Positions 1 to 10,900 of a stretch of DNA of 64,000 bases are shown here, piece by piece (position 1 is the first letter of the stretch; each line of letters begins with the position of its first letter). The notes under the pieces were generated by a model. It had not been told where the DNA came from. It worked only from the letters and a program-made list of their open reading frames with translations, and did not search any database. Made by a program: the position numbers and the translations under genes. Source of the DNA: Salinisphaera sp. G21_0 (GTDB taxonomy: Bacteria > Pseudomonadota > Gammaproteobacteria > Pseudomonadales > Endozoicomonadaceae); contig NZ_JAGHQW010000001.1 in assembly GCF_017744115.1 (NCBI RefSeq), forward strand, positions 124,001-188,000, written 5' to 3'.

Positions 1-32
1 TTTGGTTTGCTGCGCAATTTTCAAACAGCCTG

Positions 33-743
33 TCAGGCATGGGACCTGTCTTTAATGATTTGCCAGTTGTGCTGTTCAAACCAGCGGTGCAGCTGCTGGA
101 TATGGTCGATATTCAGGTCCGCACCCCACTGTGCAGGATCTTCACCTTCAGCAATGTAGCCATAATGCGCGGCAACGGTGATCATCCCCGCTTGTTTTCC
201 AGCTTCGATATCACGAATATGGTCGCCAATATAGACGCTGAACCGGGGTGAACTTCCGGACTGTCGGCAGGCAAGAAAGAGGGCCTCCGGGTCTGGTTTC
301 GGCTTTTTGACATCCTCCGGGCAGACAATGGCATGACTTCGTTCCAGCAGGCCAATTTGCCGGATCAATGAGATGGCATAGGGTCTGGGTTTATTGGTGA
401 CAATACCCCAGGCAATATCCCGGCGTTCAAGTTCCCCGATCAGTGACAGTATGCCAGGGTAGGGCCGGGCAAATGATGAACGACTGTGGTCCTGGATATG
501 CCGGTCATAGTATTGCAGAAACAGAGCCCTTTTCTGTTCCAGCTCATCGCCGGGCGCAAGATTGAAGGCAAGCTTCATCAGCGCCCGTGAGCCGGCAGAA
601 ACATTCTGCCGAATCAAATGGCTATCCATTGCCGGGTGCTGGTGATCTGCCAGCATTTGATTCACTGTAATCACGAAATCTTCTGCGGTGTCCAGCAGGG
701 TGCCGTCCAGATCAAAAAAAACGCCTTCAATGGCTTTCATCAT
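33..743 (-). CDS. mupP: HAD-family sugar phosphatase, probably MupP (MurNAc-6-phosphate phosphatase; Gph-like)
   Basis: A 236-residue HAD hydrolase of the phosphoglycolate phosphatase type. Motif I is FDLDGTLLDT (residues 10-19, nucleophile Asp plus Asp), motif II is VTNKP, the motif III lysine lies in KKPKPDPEA, and motif IV is YIGDHIRDIEAG. In Pseudomonas the HAD gene directly downstream of ubiG and close to gyrA is mupP, which dephosphorylates N-acetylmuramic acid 6-phosphate in cell-wall recycling. The same position here is the main reason for preferring MupP over Gph. It follows ubiG by 61 bp on the same strand and is probably cotranscribed. The start is one of two adjacent ATG codons behind an AAGAG. 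Substrate specificity cannot be read from the sequence. Gph remains the alternative. Confidence 0.75.
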   Translation of the reverse strand: MMKAIEGVFFDLDGTLLDTAEDFVITVNQMLADHQHPAMDSHLIRQNVSAGSRALMKLAFNLAPGDELEQKRALFLQYYDRHIQDHSRSSFARPYPGILSLIGELERRDIAWGIVTNKPRPYAISLIRQIGLLERSHAIVCPEDVKKPKPDPEALFLACRQSGSSPRFSVYIGDHIRDIEAGKQAGMITVAAHYGYIAEGEDPAQWGADLNIDHIQQLHRWFEQHNWQIIKDRSHA

Positions 744-804
744 CGTTACTCTTGGTTATTTCCCGGATGGCAGTGGTTCTCGTTGCCAGAAACTGAGCCA
801 TCAG

Positions 805-1530
805 TTAAGAGGTGGCTGACTTTGAGCCATAAATCAGGTAATTGACGTCTACATCCTTCGGGTTAAGCCGGTACACTTTCGTCAAAGGGTTGTAGGTCAT
901 TCCGGTCATGTCATGAATATTCAGTCCCGCTTTTCTCATGTCCCGGGTTAATTCGCTGGGCTTGATAAATTTCTTGTGCTCATGAGTGCCTTTTGGCAGC
1001 AGTTTGAGTATGTATTCCGCACCGACAATGGCAAACAGGAATGACTTGGGGTTGCGGTTGATAGTGGCAAAAAAGATCTGTCCACCGGGTTTCAGGAGTT
1101 TGCTGCAGGCTTTGATGACGGAAGCCGGGTCGGGAACGTGCTCCAGCATTTCCAGGCAGGTCACCACATCGAACTGGGCGGGCATCTCTTCGGCCAGCTC
1201 CTCAGCGGTAATTCGGCGATAGTTCACCTCAACGCCACTTTCCATACTGTGCAGGCGGGCAACAGACAGGGGGGCTTCGCCCATATCAATGCCAGTGACA
1301 TGAGCACCCCGTTGCGCCATGGACTCACTCAGGATGCCGCCGCCGCAGCCAATATCCACCACCTGTTTGCCGGCCAGCCCGACACGTTCATCAATATAAT
1401 TCAGGCGCAGGGGGTTGATCTCATGAAGCGGTCTGAATTCGCTGTCCGGGTCCCACCAGCGGCTGGCCAGTTCTTCAAACTTGGCGATTTCTCCGAGGTC
1501 CACATTTTGGGCTGAGCGCATGTCGGGCAT
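805..1530 (-). CDS. ubiG: Ubiquinone biosynthesis O-methyltransferase
   Basis: A 241-residue SAM-dependent class I methyltransferase that performs both O-methylations in ubiquinone synthesis. The N-terminus has the UbiG signature [19 protein letters not shown] (about residues 18-36). The SAM-binding glycine motif [13 protein letters not shown] is at about residues 58-70. The post-I acidic residue lies in VTGIDMG, and motif II is in [15 protein letters not shown]. The length equals the family norm of about 240. It heads a two-gene minus-strand unit with the mupP-like gene. The identification rests on family motifs plus the conserved ubiG-gyrA neighbourhood. Confidence 0.95.
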   Translation of the reverse strand: MPDMRSAQNVDLGEIAKFEELASRWWDPDSEFRPLHEINPLRLNYIDERVGLAGKQVVDIGCGGGILSESMAQRGAHVTGIDMGEAPLSVARLHSMESGVEVNYRRITAEELAEEMPAQFDVVTCLEMLEHVPDPASVIKACSKLLKPGGQIFFATINRNPKSFLFAIVGAEYILKLLPKGTHEHKKFIKPSELTRDMRKAGLNIHDMTGMTYNPLTKVYRLNPKDVDVNYLIYGSKSATS

Positions 1531-2018
1531 TGTTCTGATCCGTCAAAGCAGTGTAATTGAGGCAGTCAGGGCTGCCATATCTGCGGATTATACCGTTAAT
1601 CCTGCAGCCGATCACACTGTTGAGTTTTGGAGTTGTCCGGGAGTGAAAAATTGAACTTCAGTACTGAAGTTAATGTGATTAAGAAGAGATAAGGCTGAAC
1701 CTTCAAGTACAGCCTTCATGCCGCGTCCAGTGTTTTACCGGCCTGTCCACTGCCTTCAGCACCCATTCTATCCAGTCCGGTGCCGTGGCCCCGATAATGG
1801 TGGATGGAACCAGTCCACGTTATAAACGGCAGTGACCGACCCGTTGATCAGTAGGTGGTTCACCTGCTTCATGGTGAGCCGTACACCGCCTTGTACGGGC
1901 TGACATAGACTTGCACGTTAAACTCTCCTGAGGCCTGTGGGGGGGGAGATTTCTCCATCAATCCTCTCAACTGGCCTGGTTTCATAAAAAACGTTCAGGC
2001 TGTCAAAAGTCAACGCTG
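1531..2018. other. Intergenic stretch with a possible decayed reading frame
   Basis: There is no intact gene. On the minus strand around 1700-1930, short stretches read like protein (for example VQVYVSPYKAVYGSP, then MKQVNHLLINGSVTAVYN in another frame). They are broken by a frame change and stops. I could not assign a family. The 1531-1640 part should hold the ubiG promoter, but no clear -35/-10 pair was found. Confidence 0.3.
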
Positions 2019-2417
2019 TTATTTTTTTTCGTAGGGGGCGAGACGACTGGGGTCCAGCTTTCCGGGATTACCTGGTTTTACCGGTTTAGTTGCTACAACG
2101 GCAGGCTCATTTTTTTCATCAGGCGCTGTTTTAGTTGTTTCTGTTTTGTTACTTACCGCCTCAGCCTTCTGAAGGGCACGGTCGGCAAGTGCTTTTTTGA
2201 CATCCTCTTTTACTTCTGTACCATCGTCAATTGCAGAAGCTAGATAATTGACAAGGTTCCTTAATTCTTTTTTGGTTTCGACAGACCATTTATTCTCAAA
2301 CCATGCCTGCTTTACTTCGCGTGAACAAGCAGCAGCCAAGTCTAAGTGCTCAGAAACTTTGTTAAATTTCTCCGGGTCAATATTCATTTCGCGGAGAAAT
2401 TCTGCTCCTATCTTCAT
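2019..2417 (-). CDS. Hypothetical protein, lysine-rich helical
   Basis: A 132-residue protein not recognised as any family. The first two thirds are predicted helical and charged (DPEKFNKVSEHLDLAAA, then WSVETKKELRNLVNYLASAI). The last 40 residues are a Lys/Pro/Thr-rich tail (TKPVKPGNPGKLDPSRLAPY) that looks disordered. There is no signal peptide or membrane segment. The ATG sits 8 bases behind a good AAAGGA, which supports real translation. It is divergent from gyrA. The composition resembles small accessory genes elsewhere in the window, but no function is proposed. Confidence 0.6.
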   Translation of the reverse strand: MKIGAEFLREMNIDPEKFNKVSEHLDLAAACSREVKQAWFENKWSVETKKELRNLVNYLASAIDDGTEVKEDVKKALADRALQKAEAVSNKTETTKTAPDEKNEPAVVATKPVKPGNPGKLDPSRLAPYEKK

Positions 2418-2674
2418 GGTAACAATCCTTTGTTGAGTTTAAGTATCAAGCGTCAGTGCTTACTTCAAATCTAGTCCGGTTCAGGAAAAAACACAGGTTT
2501 ACTCTGTTGGTACTTTTTTGACGATTTCCTGAAAGTGGTTGTCCGCCCTGTGCCATTGATGGACCGGCAAAAAACATATTCCCAAAATGGTTGATGTATC
2601 TCGCGGATAAGGCATGAATTGTGGTAACATCGCGGTTTTGAAAATCAATTACCTTAGGCGATCATTCCATTGAG

Positions 2675-2698
2675 ATGCTCTGGGAAAGAGCATTTTTT
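2675..2698 (+). terminator. Hairpin plus T-run in the gyrA leader (attenuator-like)
   Basis: A 7-bp stem ATGCTCT/AGAGCAT with loop GGGAA is followed directly by TTTTTT. It lies about 100 bp before the gyrA ATG and points toward gyrA. No plus-strand gene ends upstream, so it could act on the gyrA leader itself. Confidence 0.4.
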
Positions 2699-2799
2699 CT
2701 GTTTGGATAAGACTTTATTATCGGTGTCCTGATCCACAGAACTGGGATGGATGCTGACCGCTATCTGTTGGCCGTAAGCAAAAGGACGACTGGGTTTCC

Positions 2800-5403
2800 A
2801 TGACTGAAATTGCCAAAGAGATTCTCCCGGTAAATATTGAAGATGAACTCAAGCAGTCCTATCTGGACTACGCCATGAGTGTCATCGTTGGTCGTGCCCT
2901 GCCTGATGTACGTGACGGGCTCAAGCCCGTGCACCGGCGCGTACTGTTCGCCATGAGCGAACTGGGCAACGACTGGAACAAGCCTTACAAAAAATCTGCC
3001 CGTGTGGTCGGGGATGTGATCGGTAAATACCATCCCCACGGCGACTCTGCAGTCTATGACACCATTGTGCGGATGGCGCAGCCATTTTCCCTGCGCTACA
3101 TGCTGGTGGATGGTCAGGGTAACTTTGGCTCCATTGACGGTGACTCCGCCGCAGCGATGCGTTACACGGAAATCCGGATGGACAAGATTGCCCATCAGCT
3201 GCTGGCGGATCTCGACAAGGAAACCGTAGACTATGTGCCTAACTACGATGGCACAGAGCAGATTCCTGCCGTTTTACCCACCCGTGTCCCTAACCTGCTG
3301 GTGAATGGCTCGGCCGGTATCGCGGTGGGTATGGCCACCAATATCCCGCCTCACAATATGACCGAGGTGGTGAATGGCTGTCTGGCGCTGCTGGACGATG
3401 AAGCGCTGACGGTTGATGACCTGATGGAGTACATCCCGGGTCCTGACTTTCCTACGGCTGCGATTATCAATGGCCGGGCTGGTATCCTTCAGGCCTATCG
3501 CTCTGGTCGTGGTCGCATTTACATTCGTGCCAGGGCCGATATCGAGCACGATGAAAAGAAAAACAAAAGCACCATTATTGTCACCGAGATCCCTTATCAG
3601 CTGAATAAGGCACGTCTTATTGAGAAGATTGCCGAGCTGGTAAAAGACCGCAAGATCGAGGGTATTTCCGAGCTGCGCGATGAGTCTGACAAAGACGGCC
3701 TGCGTGTGGTTATTGAGCTTCGCCGTGGTGAAAATGCCGAGGTGGTACTCAATAACCTTTATGCCCAGACCCAGCTTGAGTCCGTTTTTGGCATCAACCT
3801 GGTGGCTCTGGTGGATGGTCAGCCCAAACTGCTCAACCTGAAAGAGTTCCTGGAAGCCTTTATTCGCCATCGCCGTGAGGTGGTCACCCGACGCACTGTC
3901 TATGAGCTGAGAAAGGCCCGTGAGCGTGGTCATATTCTGGAAGGTTTGGCGGTTGCCCTGTCCAATATCGATCCGGTTATCCAGCTGATCAAAGACTCGC
4001 CAACACCGGCAGAGGCTAAAGAAAAGCTGATCGCCAAAGGTTGGAATCCCGGCCATATGATGGAGATGGCCGAACGTGCCGGTGCCGATGCCTGTCGTCC
4101 GGATGATCTGCCTGAGGCTTATGGTCTCAGGGATGGGCTTTATTACCTGTCGCCAGTTCAGGCCCAGGCCATTCTGGAAATGCGACTGCACCGACTGACC
4201 GGTCTTGAGCATGAGAAGCTGCTGTCTGAATACCGTGAGCTGCTGGAGAAAATTGCCGAGCTGATTCTGATCCTCTGTGATCCAATGAAGCTGCGTGCCG
4301 TCATCAGGGAAGAGCTTGAGCAGGTTCGGGATGAGTTTGGCGATGAGCGCCGTACCGAGATCACCAGCTCCCGTCGTGATTTGACCGTAGAAGATCTGAT
4401 TGATGAAGAGGATATGGTGGTCACCCTGTCCCACGGTGGCTATGCCAAGACCACGCCCCTGGATACCTACCAGGCGCAGCGTCGTGGTGGCCGTGGCAAG
4501 TCAGCGGCTTCCGTTAAGGAAGAGGACTACGTCGAGCACATGCTGGTGGCTAACACCCATACCCAGATCCTCTGCTTTTCCAGCAAGGGTAAGGTCTATT
4601 GGTTGAAGGTCTATCAGATCCCCCAGGCTGGCAGAACCTCCCGTGGTCGACCGATCGTTAATATTCTGCCGCTGGAGCAGAATGAGAAAATCACTGCCAT
4701 GCTGCCGGTGGAAGAGTTCACCGAAGGTCATTTCGTCTTTATGGCGACGCTGAATGGTACGGTGAAGAAGACACCTCTGGAGCAGTTTGCCCGCCCGCGT
4801 TCTTCCGGCCTGATCGCCCTGGGTCTGGATGAAGGGGATACCCTGGTGGGGGCTGAAATTACTACCGGAGATAAGCAGGTGATGCTGCTGTCTAATGGCG
4901 GTAAGGCGGTGCGCTTCGAGGAGACTGATGTTCGCGCCATGGGGCGGACAGCCCGTGGTGTCCGTGGTATGAAACTGCCTGAAGGTCAGCGGATTATCTC
5001 TCTGATTATTCCGGAGGAAGATACTCAGATTCTGACGGCCAGTGCCAAAGGTTACGGTAAGCGAACTGCCGTTGATGAGTTCCGACTCACCAGTCGTGGT
5101 GGTCAGGGGGTTATCTCCATGCAGTGCACGGAGCGTAACGGTGAAATCGTAGGTGCTATCCAGGTGAAGAGCGGCGAGCAGATTATGCTGATTTCTGACC
5201 AGGGTACACTGGTGCGGACCGGGGTTGATGGCGTCTCTTCACTGAGCCGTAATACCCAGGGGGTTACGCTGATCCGTGTCTCTGAGGGTGAAAAGCTGGT
5301 TGGCGTTGCCCGTGTTGAGGAGCCAGAGGCTGTGGATGCGCCTGAGCTTGAGACTGAAGGGCAGGATGATCCCATTGCCAGCGAAGGGACGCTAGAATCC
5401 TGA
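2800..5403 (+). CDS. gyrA: DNA gyrase subunit A
   Basis: An 867-residue breakage-reunion subunit of DNA gyrase. The catalytic tyrosine is Tyr122 in [11 protein letters not shown]. The quinolone region [12 protein letters not shown] has Ser83 and Asp87, the unmutated, quinolone-sensitive residues by E. coli numbering, which here coincides exactly. The GyrA box that defines gyrase against topoisomerase IV is QRRGGRGKS, near residue 565. The C-terminal beta-pinwheel repeats follow, and the tail is acidic ([16 protein letters not shown]). The length is close to the E. coli protein (875). A strong terminator follows the stop codon. A hairpin with a T-run sits in the leader. Confidence 0.98.
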   Translation: MTEIAKEILPVNIEDELKQSYLDYAMSVIVGRALPDVRDGLKPVHRRVLFAMSELGNDWNKPYKKSARVVGDVIGKYHPHGDSAVYDTIVRMAQPFSLRYMLVDGQGNFGSIDGDSAAAMRYTEIRMDKIAHQLLADLDKETVDYVPNYDGTEQIPAVLPTRVPNLLVNGSAGIAVGMATNIPPHNMTEVVNGCLALLDDEALTVDDLMEYIPGPDFPTAAIINGRAGILQAYRSGRGRIYIRARADIEHDEKKNKSTIIVTEIPYQLNKARLIEKIAELVKDRKIEGISELRDESDKDGLRVVIELRRGENAEVVLNNLYAQTQLESVFGINLVALVDGQPKLLNLKEFLEAFIRHRREVVTRRTVYELRKARERGHILEGLAVALSNIDPVIQLIKDSPTPAEAKEKLIAKGWNPGHMMEMAERAGADACRPDDLPEAYGLRDGLYYLSPVQAQAILEMRLHRLTGLEHEKLLSEYRELLEKIAELILILCDPMKLRAVIREELEQVRDEFGDERRTEITSSRRDLTVEDLIDEEDMVVTLSHGGYAKTTPLDTYQAQRRGGRGKSAASVKEEDYVEHMLVANTHTQILCFSSKGKVYWLKVYQIPQAGRTSRGRPIVNILPLEQNEKITAMLPVEEFTEGHFVFMATLNGTVKKTPLEQFARPRSSGLIALGLDEGDTLVGAEITTGDKQVMLLSNGGKAVRFEETDVRAMGRTARGVRGMKLPEGQRIISLIIPEEDTQILTASAKGYGKRTAVDEFRLTSRGGQGVISMQCTERNGEIVGAIQVKSGEQIMLISDQGTLVRTGVDGVSSLSRNTQGVTLIRVSEGEKLVGVARVEEPEAVDAPELETEGQDDPIASEGTLES

Positions 5404-5410
5404 TAGTTTG

Positions 5411-5440
5411 AAAAACGCCAGCCCAGTGCTGGCGTTTTTC
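5411..5440 (+). terminator. Rho-independent terminator of gyrA
   Basis: A 12-bp perfect stem AAAAACGCCAGC/GCTGGCGTTTTT with a 5-base loop, ending in a T-run, lies 8 bp after the gyrA stop codon. It separates gyrA from serC. Confidence 0.9.
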
Positions 5441-5528
5441 ATCGTAAACAGTCACTCACCCGGAGTGAATTAGAGAGTTTGTCGGTAATGATCGGGGTAA
5501 ACCGCCGTTAAGTGGCGAGGGAGTCATT

Positions 5529-6659
5529 GTGAAGCCTTGTGTAACAGATGGTGTAAATGATGTTCTGGCGCAGCTGGATAATCGGGTTTACAACTTTTCA
5601 GCCGGACCTGCACCGATTCCCTATGAGGTGCTGCAGCAGGCCCGGGATGAGATGATGAACTGGCAGGATGTGGGCGCTTCGGTGATGGAAGTGAGCCATC
5701 GGGGCAAGGAATTTCTCGCGGTTGCCCATGGGGCCGAAAAAGACCTGCGTGATCTGTTGAAGATCCCTGATAACTACAAGGTGCTTTTTCTGCAAGGGGG
5801 AGCCCGGGGGCAGTTTGCGGCTGTGCCACTGAACCTTAAGGGAGACAAGGTTTTTGCTGACTATGTCAACAGTGGTTACTGGGCCCAGTCAGCTATTAAA
5901 GAAGCCCAGCGCTATCTGGATGTGAATATTGTCGCTGATGGCAAGGACAGAGCCTTTAATGCCATGCCCGCCGAAGACCAGTGGCGGATAAGTCAAGATG
6001 CCGCCTATTTGCACTACACGCCCAATGAGACCATCGGTGGCCTTGAGTTTTCATTTATACCTGAGACGGGTGATGTGCCGCTGGTGGCGGATATGTCTTC
6101 CAATATCTTGTCCGGCCCGATTGATGTCAGCAAGTTTGGTGTTATTTATGCGGGTGCCCAGAAGAATATTGGCCCGGCCGGTCTTACCGTAGTGATTGTT
6201 CGTGACAACCTGTTGGAGCGCGGTTCATTGATGTGTCCTGCGGTGCTGGACTATAAGCTGCAGGCGGGCAATGATTCCATGTATAACACACCGCCTACTT
6301 TTGCCTGGTATCTTGCCGGTCTGGTCTTTAAATGGCTGAAAAAACAGGGCGGGCTTGCAGCGATTAATGCGCTCAATGAGCGCAAGGCCAACAAGCTGTA
6401 CGCTCAGATTGATGGCTCCGGTTTTTATCAGAACCCGGTGGACCCAAAGTGGCGCTCCCGCATGAATGTGCCGTTTACACTGATCAATCCGGAGCTGGAT
6501 GCAACGTTCCTTGCCGAGTCCGAACAGGCAGGCTTTCGTTACCTGAAAGGGCACAAGGCAGTAGGCGGTATGCGGGCAAGTATCTATAATGCAGTGCCAG
6601 AGCAGCATGTGGATGCTCTTGTTGACTTCATGAAAGAATTTGAACGGCGGTATGGATAA
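5529..6659 (+). CDS. serC: Phosphoserine aminotransferase
   Basis: A 376-residue PLP enzyme that makes O-phosphoserine (serine pathway) and 4-phosphohydroxythreonine (vitamin B6 pathway). The family start [12 protein letters not shown] is at residues 19-30. The PLP-lysine region is [17 protein letters not shown]. The C-terminus [12 protein letters not shown] is typical. The start is a GTG with a strong GAGGGAG five bases upstream. This gives about 15 residues more than E. coli SerC (362), so the N-terminal extension is either real or the start is later. The stop overlaps the pheA ATG by one base (taATG), which indicates translational coupling. Confidence 0.96.
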   Translation: MKPCVTDGVNDVLAQLDNRVYNFSAGPAPIPYEVLQQARDEMMNWQDVGASVMEVSHRGKEFLAVAHGAEKDLRDLLKIPDNYKVLFLQGGARGQFAAVPLNLKGDKVFADYVNSGYWAQSAIKEAQRYLDVNIVADGKDRAFNAMPAEDQWRISQDAAYLHYTPNETIGGLEFSFIPETGDVPLVADMSSNILSGPIDVSKFGVIYAGAQKNIGPAGLTVVIVRDNLLERGSLMCPAVLDYKLQAGNDSMYNTPPTFAWYLAGLVFKWLKKQGGLAAINALNERKANKLYAQIDGSGFYQNPVDPKWRSRMNVPFTLINPELDATFLAESEQAGFRYLKGHKAVGGMRASIYNAVPEQHVDALVDFMKEFERRYG

Positions 6660-7744
6660 TGGCAGAAGAGAAGTTGGGGCAGTTGCGAATTCAAATTGAT
6701 TCGCTGGATCAGCAAATCCTTGATCTGATCAGCGAGCGTGCGCGATGTGCCCAGGAAGTGGCCCGTGTAAAAACAGAAGCTGACCCCTCTGCTGTGTTTT
6801 ACCGACCTGAGCGCGAAGCCCAGGTACTTCGTAATATCATGAAGAAAAATGACGGGCCTTTGAATGACGAAGAGATGGCCCGTCTGTTTCGTGAAATCAT
6901 GTCGGCGTGTCTGGCGTTGGAAGAGCCGGTCAAGGTCGCTTTTCTGGGGCCGGAAGGCACATTTACCCAGCAGGCTTCCCTGAAGCACTTCGGCCACTCT
7001 GCGGTTTGCGTGCCCATGGCGGCCATTGATGAGGTATTCCGGGAAGTGGCTGCCGGTGCGGTCAACTATGGAGTGGTGCCGGTGGAAAACTCCACGGAAG
7101 GTGTGGTCAGTCATACCCTGGACAGCTTTCTGGACTCTTCACTGAAGATCTGTGGTGAAGTGGTGCTGCGCATCCATCAACATATGATGGTTTCAGAAAA
7201 CACCCGGCGGGATCATATCACCCGCATCTACTCCCATGCCCAGTCTTTTGCCCAGTGTCGCAAGTGGCTGGACTCCCACTGGCCCATGGCTGAGCGGGTT
7301 GCGGTCAGCTCCAACGCAGAAGCAGCGAAGCGGGTCAAGGGTGAGTGGAATTCTGCGGCCATTGCTGGTGATATGGCGGCAGAAATGTATGGTCTGGAAA
7401 AGATCGCCGAGAAAATTGAAGATCGCCCTGATAATTCAACCCGGTTTTTGATCATTGGCAATCAGCCGGTTCCACCCAGTGGTGATGACAAAACGTCAGT
7501 GGTCATCAGCATGCGCAACCAGCCGGGAGCGCTCCATGCGATTCTTGAGCCTTTCCATGTTCACAATATCGACCTGACACGGGTTGAGACCCGCCCATCC
7601 AGAACCGGCATCTGGAACTATGTGTTTTTTGTGGATTTTGAAGGTCATCAGGATGACCCTGTGGTTGGCAAGGTGCTGGAGAAGCTGGGTGAGCGTGCCA
7701 ATGACCTCCGTGTGCTTGGTTCTTACCCCAAGGGTGTTCTCTGA
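6659..7744 (+). CDS. pheA: Bifunctional chorismate mutase/prephenate dehydratase (P-protein)
   Basis: A 361-residue P-protein that converts chorismate to prephenate and then phenylpyruvate for phenylalanine synthesis. The AroQ chorismate mutase domain is at residues 1-90 (LGQLRIQIDSLDQQILDLI, then Arg-rich helices). Prephenate dehydratase is at about 95-270, with VAFLGPEGTFTQQA, VPVENSTEGVVSHTLD and the catalytic-site DNSTRFLIIG. The regulatory ACT domain is at about 280-360, with NQPGALHAILEPF and ETRPSRTGIWNYVFFVD, the phenylalanine-binding region. It is coupled to serC by a 1-bp overlap. In Pseudomonas hisC follows directly. Here about 6 kb of accessory genes intervene. Confidence 0.97.
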   Translation: MAEEKLGQLRIQIDSLDQQILDLISERARCAQEVARVKTEADPSAVFYRPEREAQVLRNIMKKNDGPLNDEEMARLFREIMSACLALEEPVKVAFLGPEGTFTQQASLKHFGHSAVCVPMAAIDEVFREVAAGAVNYGVVPVENSTEGVVSHTLDSFLDSSLKICGEVVLRIHQHMMVSENTRRDHITRIYSHAQSFAQCRKWLDSHWPMAERVAVSSNAEAAKRVKGEWNSAAIAGDMAAEMYGLEKIAEKIEDRPDNSTRFLIIGNQPVPPSGDDKTSVVISMRNQPGALHAILEPFHVHNIDLTRVETRPSRTGIWNYVFFVDFEGHQDDPVVGKVLEKLGERANDLRVLGSYPKGVL

Positions 7745-7775
7745 TCGTTGTTGTCTTAAGCAGACAAAATTATGG

Positions 7776-7855
7776 TTGTTAAATGTCCAAAGGCTCATGA
7801 CCGGTGATGAGCCTTATAAGCTGACTTTTTTATCACCCTGCAACAATGAATATGC
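7776..7855 (+). repeat. Imperfect 80-bp direct repeat, left copy
   Basis: Two blocks, TTGTTaAATGTCCAAaGGC (7776-7794) and TCACCCTGCAacAATGAATATGC (7833-7855), recur in the same orientation and spacing at 11404-11483. The two copies bracket the large death-fold-like gene. Block one matches at 17 of 19 bases. Block two differs by one base and one indel. Confidence 0.7.
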
Positions 7856-7925
7856 TTTACGGTCAAAGTGCAGGGCAGGTTGCTACCTGCCTTACCTGGG
7901 GATTTCCACGGGAGGCAATCGCGGC

Positions 7926-10900
7926 CTATATCCAGAACTCTAGTTTCATCTGATTGTAACGATTGTAACCAGACAGAATTTTGTCCAACTCTTTTTGGTC
8001 AACTGTGTTGAGCAACTTGAGTGCAGATTGTGCCTGTTCCATGGCGTTAGTAATGTCCACTGGTAATTCTTTTTCAGGCGCAGCTGACAGATGCTCCGGA
8101 AAATAATGCAGTGCTATCTGATCATCCAAATTGTGCAATACCTGATAGAGATGCCCTGTTTCTACGCCCCTCTTACCCAGTTCCGCAAGTTTATGGGACA
8201 GGTAACAGGCTGCAAGGCTATCCCTTTTTGTCTGGTCCTTTTGGTTTGTATGGCTGGTCTTTTGGTTGATATCCCGTAACTCATCCAAGGCCAATCCCAT
8301 GGCGAAACCAATCGAAAACCAGTTATGGCTTAATGGCAAATGGCGCAGAAAATCCGGGGTCAGCGGTTTTGAAATGGCCGAGGCGGCAGTGTTGCCATCA
8401 CCCTGGTTATAGAGTGGTTTGACTGTGGGTGGCTTTTCAGGACTTAGGTTCTGAAATAACGACAACGCTTTTTTGTGAGTGGCAATGAAGTTATCCAGCT
8501 GTGTTATTACCAAGTGGTTGGATTCGGCAGCTTTATGCAGGGCGTATAAAATATGGGCCGGAGTAAGCTCGGGCTGACAACGAAATGCTGCAAGCAGTAC
8601 AAGCCATAAATGGTGAGATTGTTCTTGGGTGGCGTCATCGAAAGTAGATTGGTTGAGAATTCCCTTGCGGATTGGCCATGATACTCCCAGGGCATCTCCA
8701 AGAGCGTCAGCAGGGATCTGGAGCTTGGCGAGTTCGGTAGACAAAAAGTAATTTTGGTGGAGCAGTATGCCTTTTTTTACAGGGGTCATTAGTACTTTAT
8801 TGTTTTTCATGGGTTCAATCAGCTGATATGCACAAGTGATGTTGTCAATCTCAGGGTGGCGCATCATTTTCACCAACTCATTTGTGGTCATGCTGCCCCC
8901 TTGTTTATCCAGAACTTTTTTTAGCAGGATCTGAGTTGACAGTTCAGTGTCTCTTTTTGAGATGGCTTGCAGATCCTGATCCATCATCAGTTCCGGATAT
9001 CCGGCCGCATAGGCAATTGTTGCCGTCGGGACTTTATATAGGTAGCCATCATTTTGGAAAATCTTATGCAGCTTGAAGAAATCCAGCTGATAAGCCAACG
9101 CAACATTGTCATCAACAGCCTTTACAGCGGGTGGCCATTGAGTCGGGAACCGACTCGGGTCAAATACAATACCGAAATTTTTACAGTGTAATTTAATCAG
9201 ATCCAATCTTGAGATACCCGCCAGCATTGACAGCAGTGTTTCATTGGTTATCGTGAGTTTTTCACGGATTAACCCATTTTCTCGCTCTAAGGCAGGCAGG
9301 GATAAATAGTTATGCTGCGCAAATATCAGTGAATGTATAGTTTCTTTAATGTTGGCAATATCTGCTAATGGAAATCCCAGATAGATGGCAAACAGTAGCT
9401 GCTCATCGGCTGATACGCCCCAGGTAATTTTACTGTCCAAATTGTTCCAGTATACAGTGCTGTCCAGTTGTGTTTCAGACAGCTGGGAACATTCAGTGCC
9501 GGAGATGACACTCCGTTCAAGCATCGGGGCGACGTTGTTTGCAGTAACAGTGGAAGGCTTTGCTTTTACTATCTTCGTGGCGGCCGATTCAGTAGCTGGA
9601 TTGTCAGTGGCTGGCCTTTTCAATGATTTGAGTCTATTCCCACTATTTGCAACTGTGCTGATCATAGATCTAAGAAATATTATGTTTTCCGACCCGAGAG
9701 CGGGAATAATCCGCGCCGTTAATTGTCCCTGCTCAAAAGCTTTAGCGATCTCCCCGGGTAATTTTTTTTCAGGCTGGTCATCCGAATGCTTTGGAAAATA
9801 AGTCAGTGTTGCTTGATCGTCCAGGGTTTTCAGTGCCTGGTAAAGATGACCTGTTTCCAACCCTTTTTGAACCAGTATCCGGGATAATGCCGGAGCAGCA
9901 AGGCTCAGCTTAAATCGGCTTGGCAGACCGTTTTCCGTGATCGTCCTGGAACCAATGCTTTCCAGCTCATCCGCCGATAGCCCCATGGTTAAACCAATCA
10001 AAAACCAGTTATGGCTTAATGGCAGGTTACGCAAAAAATCCAGGGTCAACGGTTGCGAACTGACAATCCCGTTAGAGTTGTCATCTTCCGGCAGATAGAG
10101 TGGTTTGAGTTCAGGTAACTCTTCAGGAGTGAATTCGTTTAGCCAGGGTAAACGTGTATTCCTTTTGTCTGATTTTTTATCCTTTTCTATCCATTTTTCT
10201 AACTCTTCGCGACAACCACTGGCACTGCCTGCTTCCCGCAGTGCATGGATAATGTGCCCGGGTGTGAGTCGGGGGGAGCAAAGGATTGCTTGATTGAATA
10301 AATCATCGAACATTTCTTGATTGCTTACCAAGTTATAATCTCTATCAACAATTTTCTGGATGATATGCAACGGTACCCCCAGTGCCCGGCCCAAATGTTC
10401 AGCGTTTATCCCAAGCACTGAAACCTGGTATGTCAGATCGACAATCTGCTGATTCCAGCTTAAGTTATGGCTGCGGAAAAAAGGTATGGTGTTGCCTTTC
10501 AGCGATTCAATGAGGCGGTACGCGCAGCTGATAATCATAATCTCAGGATTGTGCATTATTTTAACTATTTCATTTGTGCTAATGCTCCCACCGTGTTTAT
10601 CCAGGATTTTTTTCAAAAGGACTTTGTTTGCTTCATCGTTTGCTACTCCAGAGCATTGTTTAATATGCTGATCATCCATCAGTTCCGGGTATCCGGCAGC
10701 ATAGGCTAATGTTGTCGTCGGAATATCATAAAAAAAACCGCATTTTGCTTTTTGGAAGATCTTATTCAGCTTGAAAATATCCAGCTTATGATTCAGCGCA
10801 GCATCAGTATCAGCAGCCTGTACACAGGCAGGCCAGTCAGATAAGAACTGACTCTGGTCAACGGCAATACCAGACGTTTTACAGTGCAATTTCACCAGTT

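Noticed and set aside
3274-4434. 386-codon minus-strand frame inside gyrA
   Set aside because: Complementary shadow of the gyrA reading frame, without any protein-like motif.
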